A stretch of DNA of 64,000 nt from Vallitalea sp. (GCA_025210235.1 JAOASG010000071.1:116853-180852); one strand, 5' to 3'. Positions 35,078 to 43,989 are shown, counted from the first letter of the stretch. Translations and numbers: made by a program. The notes: generated from the sequence alone by a model not told the origin.

Positions 35078-35287
35078 ATGAAAAATCGTATTAAATATTT
35101 TAGAAACAATGCTAATATGACGCAACAACAATTGGCTGATTTAGTTTCTGTTTCATCAAGGACTATTATATCCTTGGAAAAAGGACAATACAATCCATCT
35201 GTACTTTTAGCGTATAAAATAGCACAGGTATTTCATGTTAGCATTGAAAATTTATTTTTTTTTGGAGAGGAAGATGAAGATGAGTAA
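35078..35287 (+). CDS. XRE-family transcriptional regulator (69 aa)
   Basis: A single helix-turn-helix domain: MTQQQLADLVSVSSRTIISL (residues ~14-33) then EKGQYNPSVLLAYKIAQVF and an acidic end EEDEDE. This is the compact YozG/Cro-like type that usually represses itself and the next gene. The downstream membrane-protein gene overlaps its stop, so the two form a coupled pair. Confidence 0.92.
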   Translation: MKNRIKYFRNNANMTQQQLADLVSVSSRTIISLEKGQYNPSVLLAYKIAQVFHVSIENLFFFGEEDEDE

Positions 35288-35684
35288 TAAAAACTTAGGT
35301 AATATATTCACATTTGTTATTGGAATATCTATGTTACTATTAGACTTAATATATTATGAAAAGTTTAACTTTATACTTGTGGGAATAGGTATTGCCTTAA
35401 TTGGAATTTCTATTGAATTGTATGTGAAAGATAAAAAGGATACCTCTACTGATAAAGGTATAAGTAGAAATATGATTGACTTTCACGATGAACGTACAAT
35501 TTTCATAAATGCAAAATCTGGTGAAACTATAAATTATGTTATGGGATTTTCTACTATTATTGCATTTATTATAGCAAAACTATTAGAAATTCCACTTGTA
35601 GGACAAATGATTATACTTTCATTAATGATAATAAGGCTAATTATAACACCTATCATAAAAAATTATTATGAAAATAGAATTTAA
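35280..35684 (+). CDS. DUF2178-like membrane protein paired with XRE regulator
   Basis: Unknown function. 134 residues with four hydrophobic segments in two pairs (about residues 8-40 and 82-120) and a central cytoplasmic stretch containing DERTIFINAKSGETINYV. That stretch resembles the DER-x-A motif of DUF2178 proteins. ATG 35280 is taken because GGAGAGG (35264-35270) is then 9 nt upstream; ATG 35274 would be too close. Overlaps the regulator stop by 8 nt. XRE plus small membrane protein pairs are widespread; their signal is unknown. Confidence 0.72.
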   Translation: MSNKNLGNIFTFVIGISMLLLDLIYYEKFNFILVGIGIALIGISIELYVKDKKDTSTDKGISRNMIDFHDERTIFINAKSGETINYVMGFSTIIAFIIAKLLEIPLVGQMIILSLMIIRLIITPIIKNYYENRI

Positions 35685-35694
35685 ATTGAAGTCC

Positions 35695-35722
35695 TTGACT
35701 TTTATATTATATTGATTATAAT
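35695..35722 (+). promoter_or_regulatory. Promoter of T-box-metG
   Basis: TTGACT (35695-35700), 16-bp spacer, TATAAT (35717-35722), shortly before the T-box leader. Confidence 0.72.
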
Positions 35723-35749
35723 AAATAGTAAATTTAGTTTAATTAAAGA

Positions 35750-36060
35750 CAATGAAAAGAAGAGTAGGTATTGGAATTATTTACAGAGAACCTTTAGTAT
35801 TATAGTAATATAATAAAATTGCTGAGAAAAGGTATTAATGAATTTACCGAACATGGTCTTGGAGTTGCGCACCAATACGAAAGTTTAGGCTGCGACGGGG
35901 TCGCCCGTTATAGCGATAGGGTATAACTTAGGTCATTTCCTAAGCGTACTTGATGAGATCTGTATTGTGAGATACAGATAAACTAGGGTGGTACCACGAT
36001 TGTACATATTATACACTCGTCCCTGGAAATAATTTTCCAGGAGGTGAGTGTTTTTATTTT
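35750..36060 (+). promoter_or_regulatory. T-box riboswitch, methionine specifier, with terminator
   Basis: Senses uncharged tRNA and controls metG by antitermination. The T-box sequence AGGGTGGTACCACG is at 35985-35998. A terminator follows with CGTCCCTGG...CCAGG, closed by CACTC/GAGTG and a T-run (36014-36060). The CGTCCC element can instead pair with the T-box to form the antiterminator. In stem I, GCTGAGA is the AG bulge and GAAC precedes the likely specifier ATG at 35853-35855, matching methionyl-tRNA. Confidence 0.93.
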
Positions 36061-36128
36061 GCTCATATTTAAAAAGCCACAGTTAATATTAAACAGACAA
36101 ATAATAATATAAAAGTGAGGGAAAAATA

Positions 36129-37751
36129 ATGAATGTATTAATCAATGGTGCTTGGGTATATGCTAATGGTTCACTACACATTGGACATATTGCTTCATTA
36201 ATATCAGGAGATGTAATTGCGAGATATTATCGTCAGAATGGAGATAATGTATGTTATGTATCAGGTAGTGATTGTTATGGAACACCTATTTCTTTAAAAG
36301 CAAAAAGCGAAGGTAAAAAGCCCTGTGAAATATCTGAATATTATCACAAGGAATTTACAGATTGCTTTAATCAATTAGGATTTTCATATGATTATTATGG
36401 TAAAACAACTAGCAAAGAACATAAAGGGTTTGTAAAAAACTTTCATAATAAATTATACAAAAGTACAAGTGTAATAGAGAAAAAAGTTGAACAGGCATAT
36501 TGCAATAAATGTCATGAATATTTACCGGATAGATTTGTTGAAGGAATCTGTCCAGAGTGTGGAGAGGTAACAAGAGGAGATCAGTGTGATACTTGTGGAC
36601 GAATACTTGAGCCAGAAATATTAATTGAAGGAACTTGTACAATATGTGGTGAGAAAATAAGCTTAAAAGAATCAAATCATTTATATCTTAAATTAAAAGA
36701 TTATAAAGAGGAGCTTACAGAATTGGTAAACCAATCAGTAAATTGGAGAAAAAATGCAATTGATTTTACTAATCGCTATTTAAATGAGGGACTTAGAGAT
36801 AGAGCCTTAACGAGAAATATAAGTTGGGGTATTGATGTTCCTAAAAAAGGATATGAAGATAAGAAAATATATATATGGGCTGAAAACATACTTGGATATT
36901 TATCATCTTCTAAAGAAGCTTTGCAAAACGATGAATTATTTAATGAGTTTTGGATAGGTGATAATTCACTACATTATTATATTCATGGAAAAGACAATAT
37001 ACCTTTTCATACAATTATATTACCTTCATTATTATTAGCTAGTAATGAAAATTATCATTTGCCAGATAGAATAATTTCAAGTGAGTACTTAACACTTGAA
37101 CATAAAAAAATATCTACTAGTAAGAATTATGCAGTATGGATAAAAGATATTCTTGATAGATATAATCCAGATGCTATAAGATATTTTCTTATTGCAAATG
37201 GTCCAGAAAAAAGAGATACTGATTTTTCATATAGAGAGTTTATTAATCGTAATAACAGTGAGTTATTAGGAGCATACGGTAATTTTGTTAATCGTACGTT
37301 AGTATTCGTTCAAAAATACTATAATGGAAAAGTACCTACTGGTACTATCAATAAAGAAATTAAGCAAAAACTAGAAGATTTATTTAAAAATGTAGGTAAT
37401 GATATTGAAATAGGTAATATTAAGAATGGACTAGAAAAAATATTTGATTTTATAAGGCAATCAAATAAATACTTTGATTACAAAAAACCTTGGGAAACAA
37501 GAAATTCTGATGAAATTGATTGTGAAAACACTATATATAATTGTATACAAATTATTGCAAATATATCAGTTTTACTTAAACCTTTTATTCCTTTTTCATC
37601 AGACAAGGTATTAGATTGTTTGGATATAAGTGATGAATGGGAAGTTAAATGGGTTAAAAGTAAAAAAGTAATAAAACAAATTAATATATTATTTGAAAGA
37701 ATTGATAAAAAAGCCATTGATGAAGAGTATAAAAGACTAGTTGAAGAATAA
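36129..37751 (+). CDS. metG: Methionyl-tRNA synthetase
   Basis: Charges tRNA-Met. 540 residues: class I HIGH motif as HIGHIASL (residue ~17; ANGSLHIGHIAS), a zinc insertion with four Cys pairs (CNKC, CPEC, CDTC, CTIC, residues ~122-180), and a KMSKS-position motif reading KKISTS near residue 324. A helical anticodon domain follows. The C-terminal tRNA-binding domain found in longer MetRS is absent. The four CxxC pairs fit a two-knuckle MetRS. Under T-box control; the canonical KMSKS is altered to KISTS, which occurs in some MetRS forms. Confidence 0.93.
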   Translation: MNVLINGAWVYANGSLHIGHIASLISGDVIARYYRQNGDNVCYVSGSDCYGTPISLKAKSEGKKPCEISEYYHKEFTDCFNQLGFSYDYYGKTTSKEHKGFVKNFHNKLYKSTSVIEKKVEQAYCNKCHEYLPDRFVEGICPECGEVTRGDQCDTCGRILEPEILIEGTCTICGEKISLKESNHLYLKLKDYKEELTELVNQSVNWRKNAIDFTNRYLNEGLRDRALTRNISWGIDVPKKGYEDKKIYIWAENILGYLSSSKEALQNDELFNEFWIGDNSLHYYIHGKDNIPFHTIILPSLLLASNENYHLPDRIISSEYLTLEHKKISTSKNYAVWIKDILDRYNPDAIRYFLIANGPEKRDTDFSYREFINRNNSELLGAYGNFVNRTLVFVQKYYNGKVPTGTINKEIKQKLEDLFKNVGNDIEIGNIKNGLEKIFDFIRQSNKYFDYKKPWETRNSDEIDCENTIYNCIQIIANISVLLKPFIPFSSDKVLDCLDISDEWEVKWVKSKKVIKQINILFERIDKKAIDEEYKRLVEE

Positions 37752-37821
37752 ATAAAGACTTTAAAAGATTACTTATAGATTTACAGGTTATATTTTGGTA
37801 TAGTTTTAATTTAAATAGGCA

Positions 37822-37850
37822 TTGAAATAATTAAATTAATATGTTACCAT
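37822..37850 (+). promoter_or_regulatory. Possible promoter of the thi operon
   Basis: TTGAAA (37822-37827), 17-bp spacer, TACCAT (37845-37850), about 20 nt before the TPP aptamer. The -10 box is poor but placement is right. Confidence 0.45.
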
Positions 37851-37871
37851 AAGCTTAATAAAACTTAATTA

Positions 37872-37968
37872 TTTGGGCTAGGGGAGCTGGTATAGCCAGC
37901 TGAGATTAAGAACGATATTCTTTGACTCTATTACCTGATCTGGTTAATACCAGCGGAGGGAAGCTTGC
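37872..37968 (+). promoter_or_regulatory. TPP riboswitch (THI box)
   Basis: The conserved TPP aptamer segments are plain: GGGGAGC near 37880, CTGAGA (about 37900-37905), ACCTGATCTGGTTAATACC (37933-37951) and AGCGGAGGGAAG. It lies ahead of five thiamine genes and is followed by a terminator, the arrangement for repression of transcription by thiamine pyrophosphate. Confidence 0.96.
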
Positions 37969-37991
37969 ATTTATTATACAGATAATATTTT

Positions 37992-38020
37992 GGCAATCCT
38001 TTGGGGTTGCCTTTAATTTT
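37992..38020 (+). terminator. Riboswitch-linked terminator
   Basis: GGCAATCC (37992-37999) pairs with GGGTTGCC (38004-38011), followed by TTTAATTTT. It is the likely expression platform of the TPP riboswitch. Confidence 0.8.
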
Positions 38021-38105
38021 ATATTGTAGGAAAGTTTTTCTAATTTAGTAAAAAATATATCAAATAAAAGCATTATAAAAACTTAAAGACGAAAGGATGA
38101 AAGCC

Positions 38106-38603
38106 GTGAACAAAACACATAAAATTGCTTTATCTGGTGTGTTAATTGCATTAGGTGTTGTACTTAGTCCACTTAGTATTAATGTTGGAATAACTAAATT
38201 ACTTCCCTTTCAACATTTAATCAATGTAATATCTGCAATTTTGATAGGTCCATTATATGCTGTTTTAAATGCTATTGTAATTTCTATTATTAGGAATTTA
38301 GTAGGATGGGGAACTCTATTTGCATTCCCAGGTAGTATTTTTGGTGCATTACTTGCAGGATTAATGTTCAAAAAGTTTAATAATACTTACTTAACAGCAA
38401 TAGGTGAAGTAATTGGAACAGGAATTATTGGTGCTATTGTTGCATGTCCAGTAGCTATTTTATTCATGGGTAAAGAAGCAACACTTTTTGCTTATGTTAT
38501 TCCATTTGTGATTAGTTCCTTTGTAGGAGCTTTAATAGCAGTAATATTATTTGAATTTACAGCACTTAAGAAAATAGTAATGAAAAAGAAGGTATCAGTA
38601 TAA
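38106..38603 (+). CDS. thiW: Energy-coupling factor thiamine-precursor transporter S component ThiW
   Basis: Membrane substrate-binding subunit of an ECF transporter, believed to import a thiazole precursor. 165 residues, five to six hydrophobic helices, with the ThiW-like start ALSGVLIALGVVLSPLSI and FAFPGSIFGALLAG in the middle. GTG 38106 is favoured over ATG 38097 because GAAAGGA (38091-38097) is then 8 nt away. The energising ECF subunits are not in the window. First gene after the TPP riboswitch; overlaps thiD by one base. Confidence 0.9.
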   Translation: MNKTHKIALSGVLIALGVVLSPLSINVGITKLLPFQHLINVISAILIGPLYAVLNAIVISIIRNLVGWGTLFAFPGSIFGALLAGLMFKKFNNTYLTAIGEVIGTGIIGAIVACPVAILFMGKEATLFAYVIPFVISSFVGALIAVILFEFTALKKIVMKKKVSV

Positions 38604-39382
38604 TGTTTAATGCATTAACAATAGCAGGTTCTGATTGTAGTGGTGGAGCAGGAATCCAAGGAGATCTTAAAACATTCGCAGCTCATGGTATTTATGGGAT
38701 GAGTGTAATAACTGCTGTTACTGCTCAAAATACTACAAAAGTATCACATATACAAGGACTTGATTCTATTACTGTATCAAAACAAATAGAAGCTATACTA
38801 GATGATATTAGGGTAGATAGTATAAAAATAGGGATGCTTTTTAATAAAGATATCATACTTGCTATACTCAATACTTTAAAAAAATATGATTTACCTAAAA
38901 TAATTCTTGATCCAGTAATGGTTTCTACTACAGGTAAGATATTATTAGAAGAAGATGCAAGAGAAATACTTATAAAAGAAATGTTCCCACTATGCCATTT
39001 AATAACTCCTAATATTAATGAAGCAGAACTTTTAACTAATTTAAGTATAGATAATGAAGAACAGATGAAAAGAGCATGTAAAGAATTATACAAACTTGGA
39101 CCAAGCAATATACTAGTTAAAGGTGGACATCTACAACATACAGCTTGTGACATCCTATATGACGGTAAAGAATTTACATATTTTAATCATAAAAAGATAA
39201 ATAATTCTAATACCCATGGAACAGGATGTGCATTATCATCTGCTATTGCTGCTAATATTAGTAAAGGATATAATACTATAGAGGCTATAAAATTAGCAAA
39301 AAAATATATAACAAAGGCCATTGAAGGTGGTTTTCCTATAGGAGCTGGAGATGGACCCGTTAATCATTTTATAAAAATGTAG
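38603..39382 (+). CDS. thiD: Hydroxymethylpyrimidine/phosphomethylpyrimidine kinase
   Basis: ThiD phosphorylates HMP and HMP-P to HMP-PP, the pyrimidine half of thiamine. 259 residues with the ribokinase-like signatures TIAGSDCSGGAGIQGDLKTF at the N-terminus, DPVMVSTTG near residue 108, and the ATP-site NTHGTGCALSSAIAA (catalytic Asp/Cys region). ATG overlaps the thiW stop (TAATG). Confidence 0.96.
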   Translation: MFNALTIAGSDCSGGAGIQGDLKTFAAHGIYGMSVITAVTAQNTTKVSHIQGLDSITVSKQIEAILDDIRVDSIKIGMLFNKDIILAILNTLKKYDLPKIILDPVMVSTTGKILLEEDAREILIKEMFPLCHLITPNINEAELLTNLSIDNEEQMKRACKELYKLGPSNILVKGGHLQHTACDILYDGKEFTYFNHKKINNSNTHGTGCALSSAIAANISKGYNTIEAIKLAKKYITKAIEGGFPIGAGDGPVNHFIKM

Positions 39383-39423
39383 GATTAATACCTTAGTAGA
39401 AGTAACTTTTAGGTAAAATCCTT

Positions 39424-39482
39424 TTAATTAGCATGACTGCATAGTATTTTGAAATATTGATTTGCTAATTAAGTAACGAAGG
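39424..39482 (+). other. Stem-loop between thiD and thiM
   Basis: TTAATTAGCA (39424-39433) pairs perfectly with TGCTAATTAA (39473-39482) across a 39-nt loop. The right arm touches the thiM ribosome site (AGTAACGAAGGG), so it might affect thiM translation. Confidence 0.45.
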
Positions 39483-39492
39483 GATAAAATAT

Positions 39493-40314
39493 ATGTGTAA
39501 TTATAAACTAAATTATAATAGTATATATGAAAACGAGACAAAACCACTAGTGCACTTTATAACAAACTATGTAACAATTAATGATGTTGCAAATATGACC
39601 CTTGCATTTGGTGGTAGTCCAATTATGGCAGAAGCTATTGAAGAAATAGAAGAAATAACGTCAAAATGTAATTGTCTAGTAATTAACTTTGGCACACTAA
39701 CTACTTATAGACTTGACTCAATTTATAAATCTATAGAAGTTGCCAACGCAAAGAGTATTCCAGTTATTATTGACCCTGTTGGTGTAGCTGCATCTACATA
39801 TCGAAAAAAAATAGTTCTTGATATATTGAAAAAATATAAGATAAGTATTCTAAAGGGAAATGCTTCAGAAATAAAAGCACTCTTAGGACTACAAACATTA
39901 TCAAAAGGTGTAGATTCAGATGAAAAGGATTATGAAGATATAGATACTATTGGTACAGAGCTTGCAAAGAAATACAACTTAGTAGTAGCAATAACAGGAG
40001 AAATAGATACTATCTGTAGTAAAAAACATATAGCAAAAATTAGTGGCGGATCAAAAATGCTTACATATATTACAGGTACAGGATGTATGACTTCAGCTCT
40101 TATAGCTGTATCATTAGCTAAAAATACAGATCCTTTCACAAGTAGTATTTACGCAATAGCTACAATGAATAAAGGCGCAAGAATTGCAGAAAGTAGTTTG
40201 AAAGAAGGGGAAGGTGCGGGTACTTTTAAAGTTAAATTATTTGACAATATATATAATATGAAAAATATTAGTTCAATGGATAAGGGAAAGGTAAATATTT
40301 ATGAAGTTAAATAA
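39493..40314 (+). CDS. thiM: Hydroxyethylthiazole kinase
   Basis: ThiM phosphorylates salvaged hydroxyethylthiazole. 273 residues with VHFITNYVTINDVANMTLAF, the AFGGSPIMAEA substrate segment, DPVGVAAS, LKGNASEI, and the catalytic Cys segment ITGTGCMTSALIA near residue 196. With no thiG/thiF/thiH here, the thiazole half is probably obtained by salvage (inference limited to this window). Overlaps thiE by 14 nt. Confidence 0.96.
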   Translation: MCNYKLNYNSIYENETKPLVHFITNYVTINDVANMTLAFGGSPIMAEAIEEIEEITSKCNCLVINFGTLTTYRLDSIYKSIEVANAKSIPVIIDPVGVAASTYRKKIVLDILKKYKISILKGNASEIKALLGLQTLSKGVDSDEKDYEDIDTIGTELAKKYNLVVAITGEIDTICSKKHIAKISGGSKMLTYITGTGCMTSALIAVSLAKNTDPFTSSIYAIATMNKGARIAESSLKEGEGAGTFKVKLFDNIYNMKNISSMDKGKVNIYEVK

Positions 40315-40927
40315 AGATATTTATTTAATCACAAAACAATATGATGATTTTAATACGTTATTATATAAGACTGAAGAAGCTATAAGTGAGGGCATATCTA
40401 TTCTTCAATATAGAAGTAAGGTGAAAGATAAATCAGTACTATATAATGAAGCTAATAAACTAAAAAAACTATGTGAAAAATATGGTACAATGTTAATAAT
40501 AAATGATAGAGTAGATATTGCAAAAGAAGTAGGTGCAGATGGTGTTCATCTTGGACAAGATGATACTAGCATTAAAGAGGCTAGAAGTATTCTTGGTAAA
40601 GATATTATTATTGGAGCTACTTCAAAAACTGTACAAGATTCAATTAGGTGTTATAATGAAGGAGCAGATTATCTAGGAGTAGGAGCACTATATCCTTCTC
40701 CAACTAAATTTAACGCAAAAACAATAGAAATTGAAACGTTAAAAGATATTAAAAAGGCAGTTCCAATACCAATTGTAGGTATTGGAGGGATAACTGTAGA
40801 TAATTTGACAAAAGAAATTGTTGACAACATTGATGCAATATCGGTTATTTCTGTAATTTATGATTCACATAATATAAAAGATACAATTAGAAAATTAAAA
40901 GAGGTTTTAAAGAAAGGTAGGAATTAA
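40301..40927 (+). CDS. thiE: Thiamine-phosphate synthase
   Basis: ThiE joins HMP-PP and thiazole phosphate to thiamine phosphate. 208 residues, TIM barrel with ILQYRSKVKD, LIINDRVDIAKEVGADGVHL, GQDD, IGATSKT, GADYLGVGALYPSPTK and VGIGGITVDNL. All substrate-binding motifs are present. Starts inside the end of thiM. Confidence 0.96.
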   Translation: MKLNKDIYLITKQYDDFNTLLYKTEEAISEGISILQYRSKVKDKSVLYNEANKLKKLCEKYGTMLIINDRVDIAKEVGADGVHLGQDDTSIKEARSILGKDIIIGATSKTVQDSIRCYNEGADYLGVGALYPSPTKFNAKTIEIETLKDIKKAVPIPIVGIGGITVDNLTKEIVDNIDAISVISVIYDSHNIKDTIRKLKEVLKKGRN

Positions 40928-40928
40928 T

Positions 40929-42236
40929 ATGAATTATACAACTCAAATGGATGCAGCTAGAAAAGGTATTATAACTAAAGAGATGGAGATAGTAGCAAAA
41001 AAAGAAAACATGGATGTTAATGTTCTTTTAGATAAAATTGCTAAAGGTACAGTAGTTATTCCAGCTAACAAAAACCATGAGAATATTGATCCAGAAGGTG
41101 TTGGAGAAGGACTTAGAACAAAGATAAATGTTAATTTAGGTATTTCAAAAGATAGTTATGATTTAGATAGAGAATATGATAAAGTAAGAACTGCAATAGA
41201 TATGAAAGCAGAAGCAATAATGGATTTAAGTAATTATGGAAAAACAATTGAGTTTAGACGAAAATTAGTAGATATGTCACCAGCAATGATTGGGACTGTT
41301 CCTGTATATGATGCTTTAGGTTTTTATGATAAAGAATTAAAAGATATTACAGCAAAAGAATTCTTAGATGTAGTAGAGCAACATGGTAAAGATGGTGTTG
41401 ACTTTGTAACTATCCATGCAGGTATTAATAAAGAAACTGCTAATACATTTAGAAAAAATCCAAGACTAATGAACCTTGTATCAAGAGGTGGTTCGCTTAT
41501 GTTTGCTTGGATGCAGTTGAATAAACAAGAAAATCCTTTCTACGAATACTATGATGAATTACTTGACATTTGTGCTAAATATGATATTACAGTTAGTCTT
41601 GGGGATGCATGTAGACCTGGGGCAATTGCTGATTCAACAGATGCAAGTCAAATAAAAGAACTAATTGTTCTTGGAGAATTAACTAAAAGAGCATGGGCTA
41701 AAAACGTTCAAGTAATTATTGAAGGACCAGGTCATATGGCACTTAATGAAATAGAAGCTAATATGATGCTTGAAAAGAAACTTTGTCATGGAGCACCATT
41801 TTATGTTTTAGGACCTTTAGTAACAGATATAGCGCCAGGATATGATCATATTACAGGTGCAATAGGTGGAGCGATTGCTGCAGCTAATGGAGCAGATTTC
41901 TTATGTTATGTAACACCAGCAGAACATCTTAGATTACCAACTCTTGATGATATGAAAGAAGGTATTATTGCAAGTAAAATTGCAGCTCATGCAGGCGATA
42001 TTTCAAAAAAAATACCTAATGCAAGAGCTTGGGATAATGAAATGAGTTATGCAAGACAGCAATTAGATTGGGAAAAAATGTTTGAACTTGCAATTGATCC
42101 AGAAAAAGCAAGAAGATACCGTGAAAGTTCAAAACCAGAAGATGAAAAATCATGTTCAATGTGTGGTAAAATGTGTGCAGTACGTAACTTAAATAAAGTT
42201 TTAAACGGAGAAGATATAAATATACTAAGAGATTAA
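40929..42236 (+). CDS. thiC: Phosphomethylpyrimidine synthase
   Basis: ThiC is a radical SAM enzyme that makes HMP-P from aminoimidazole ribotide. 435 residues with MDLSNYGKT, the DFVTIHAGI and SLGDACRPGAIADSTD signatures, EGPGHM, GPLVTDIAPGYDHITGAIGG, and the unusual C-terminal cluster motif CSMCGKMCA (C-x2-C-x4-C type, residues ~412-420). Last gene of the TPP-controlled operon. Confidence 0.97.
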   Translation: MNYTTQMDAARKGIITKEMEIVAKKENMDVNVLLDKIAKGTVVIPANKNHENIDPEGVGEGLRTKINVNLGISKDSYDLDREYDKVRTAIDMKAEAIMDLSNYGKTIEFRRKLVDMSPAMIGTVPVYDALGFYDKELKDITAKEFLDVVEQHGKDGVDFVTIHAGINKETANTFRKNPRLMNLVSRGGSLMFAWMQLNKQENPFYEYYDELLDICAKYDITVSLGDACRPGAIADSTDASQIKELIVLGELTKRAWAKNVQVIIEGPGHMALNEIEANMMLEKKLCHGAPFYVLGPLVTDIAPGYDHITGAIGGAIAAANGADFLCYVTPAEHLRLPTLDDMKEGIIASKIAAHAGDISKKIPNARAWDNEMSYARQQLDWEKMFELAIDPEKARRYRESSKPEDEKSCSMCGKMCAVRNLNKVLNGEDINILRD

Positions 42237-42281
42237 GTTTAAGAATTTAATTTTATATATATACATAATTACAAGGTAATT

Positions 42282-42325
42282 AAAGCTCTGACAATTTTTG
42301 TTTAGAAATATGTTAGGGCTTTTTT
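42282..42325 (+). terminator. Rho-independent terminator of the thi operon
   Basis: AAAGCTCTGACA (42282-42293) pairs with TGTTAGGGCTTT (42311-42322) with two G-T pairs, then TTT. Confidence 0.82.
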
Positions 42326-42390
42326 ATGATTTTATAACGAGTTGTATTAGAGAGAAGTGAAAGAGTACATAAATTTTAACTTTCATGTAC

Positions 42391-42419
42391 TTTACATATA
42401 TATGTTTTATATGTATAAT
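42391..42419 (+). promoter_or_regulatory. Promoter of the lipoprotein gene
   Basis: TTTACA (42391-42396), 17-bp spacer, TATAAT (42414-42419), about 40 nt ahead of the start. Confidence 0.7.
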
Positions 42420-42458
42420 AAATTATATAATTTTATTAAATAGGGAGGATAATATAGT

Positions 42459-43001
42459 ATGAAAAAATTATTATTAGTAACAATGGTTATATTTTCGTTA
42501 TTATTATTTCAAGGATGTTCTAAATCATCGGATAAGGATGAGCCTACAAAGGTAGTTAATTCATTTCTGGATAATGTAATTAAAGGAGATTTTGAGAAAG
42601 CATATAAAAATGTTGATGGTGAGTTTGAACCTGAGGGTAGTGAAGAAAGTCAACCTATTGTAGACTTATTATTTGGAAAAATAACATATGAGGTTCTAGA
42701 TTCAGAAATAAAGGATGATACCGCAACTGTTAAAGTAAAGGTAACACATCCAAAAATGGAAGAAATTGTGTTGGCACTTCAACAATCAATTTTAGAAGCT
42801 GGTTTAAATATAATGTCTACAGATGAGAATAACAAAAAAGATAGTGAAGATAAGATTAAAGAAGTTATTAATGATATAGCAAAAAATAATGAATTTACTA
42901 CTGTAGATACTGAATTTGAGTTTAAACTAAAGCAAGTTGATAATAAATGGATTATTGATAAGGAAAGTAATTTATATAATATTTTTGGAATAGAAAACTA
43001 A
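42459..43001 (+). CDS. Lipoprotein with NTF2-like (DUF4878-type) domain
   Basis: Surface lipoprotein of unknown role. 180 residues: signal peptide with lipobox LLLFQGC (Cys at residue 20), then DEPTKVVNSFLDNVIKGDFE. The latter is the opening helix pattern of DUF4878/NTF2-like proteins that hang in the cell envelope. The rest is acidic with a beta-rich end (VDTEFEFKLKQVDNKWIIDKE). AGGGAGG ribosome site. Single gene, with its own promoter and terminator. Confidence 0.8.
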   Translation: MKKLLLVTMVIFSLLLFQGCSKSSDKDEPTKVVNSFLDNVIKGDFEKAYKNVDGEFEPEGSEESQPIVDLLFGKITYEVLDSEIKDDTATVKVKVTHPKMEEIVLALQQSILEAGLNIMSTDENNKKDSEDKIKEVINDIAKNNEFTTVDTEFEFKLKQVDNKWIIDKESNLYNIFGIEN

Positions 43002-43038
43002 TATCCATATGAATTAAATAAAATATAACAATCTACAC

Positions 43039-43092
43039 AAGGTATAGTTACAAGTAGGTCACGGAAAAAGTCCTACCAATAAGCTATACCTT
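43039..43092 (+). terminator. Double-stem hairpin after the lipoprotein gene
   Basis: AAGGTATAG (43039-43047) pairs with CTATACCTT (43084-43092); inside it GTAGG (43055-43059) pairs with CCTAC (43072-43076). A short TTT follows. Probably a terminator. Confidence 0.7.
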
Positions 43093-43270
43093 TTATAATA
43101 TCCCAAAGGTGGTTGTGGTATTAAATTACTTTTTGGAAGATTAATCTATATAAATAATAAATACTTATGTATATATTTGATTATTTTATGAAATAGTTTT
43201 ATAGAAATGAGTATAATAATTATAAAGAAATAGATGTTTATTATCTATATGAGAGGATTGATAACTTTAT

Positions 43271-43819
43271 ATGTTTGAATATAAAGTTAATAAAGATATT
43301 TCTCTAAGATTATCGAATGTACAGGATTCGGAAGAGGTATTTAGGGTTATAGATGATTCAAGAGAACATTTGAGAAAATGGCTTAGCTGGGTAGATTTAG
43401 TTAAGAGTGTTAAAGACTGTAAATATTCAGCATATAAAGCTATGCACCAATATGCAAGTAATAATGGTTTTCAATGTAATGTTATATATAAAGGTAAAAT
43501 AGTAGGGAAATTGGGATTACATGGTATAGAATGGTCTGAAAAGTCAACGTCTATTGGATATTGGCTTGCAGAGGAATATCAAGGAAGAGGAATAATGACT
43601 ACTTGTTGTAAAAGTCTTTTAGATATAATTTTTAATAGGTTAAAATTAAATGTTGTGTATATTTATGTGGCTGAAGAAAATAAAAAAAGTAGGGCTATAC
43701 CTGAAAGGCTACATTTTCAGCAAAAAGGAATTAATAAGAATGCACAAATGTTAAGTGGTCAGTTTATCGATCATATTCGTTATGTTATGACTAGACAAAG
43801 ATATTTCCAACAGTTCTAA
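43271..43819 (+). CDS. GNAT acetyltransferase (RimJ/RimL type)
   Basis: 182 residues. The acetyl-CoA pocket is in SIGYWLAEEYQGRGIMTTCC (Q-x-R-G-x-G/A, near residues 97-116), with VYIYVAEENKKSRAIPERLHF as the usual second motif. The N-terminal part DISLRLSNVQDSEEVFRVID fits the RimJ/RimL/SpeG class, which modifies ribosomal proteins or polyamines; the substrate is not shown. No partner gene. Confidence 0.85.
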   Translation: MFEYKVNKDISLRLSNVQDSEEVFRVIDDSREHLRKWLSWVDLVKSVKDCKYSAYKAMHQYASNNGFQCNVIYKGKIVGKLGLHGIEWSEKSTSIGYWLAEEYQGRGIMTTCCKSLLDIIFNRLKLNVVYIYVAEENKKSRAIPERLHFQQKGINKNAQMLSGQFIDHIRYVMTRQRYFQQF

Positions 43820-43841
43820 TTTATGGTATAATCTTTAAGAC

Positions 43842-43968
43842 AAACTCACTATGTAATTGCAAAACTACATTCAGTTTATTCTTTAATACAATAGGTTAGA
43901 TTCAGTCTACAATAAAATATACATATGAATTGAAATCCTTAGTTTTGTAATTACTAAAAACTCACTAT
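43842..43968. repeat. Family-1 element copy B with 11-bp flanking direct repeat
   Basis: Ends are 43853-43867 (GTAATTGCAAAACTA) and 43940-43954, inverted with one mismatch. AAACTCACTAT occurs directly before the element (43842-43852) and again at 43958-43968, three bases after the right end. This is the pattern of a target-site duplication. The core matches copies A and C (TTCTTTAATACAATA). No ORF; lies upstream of the next gene. Confidence 0.82.
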
Positions 43969-43989
43969 CGATGAAAGGAAACAAAAATA

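Noticed and set aside
38725..39153. 142-codon minus-strand ORF over thiD
   Set aside because: Shadow of a clear ThiD sequence; no family features.
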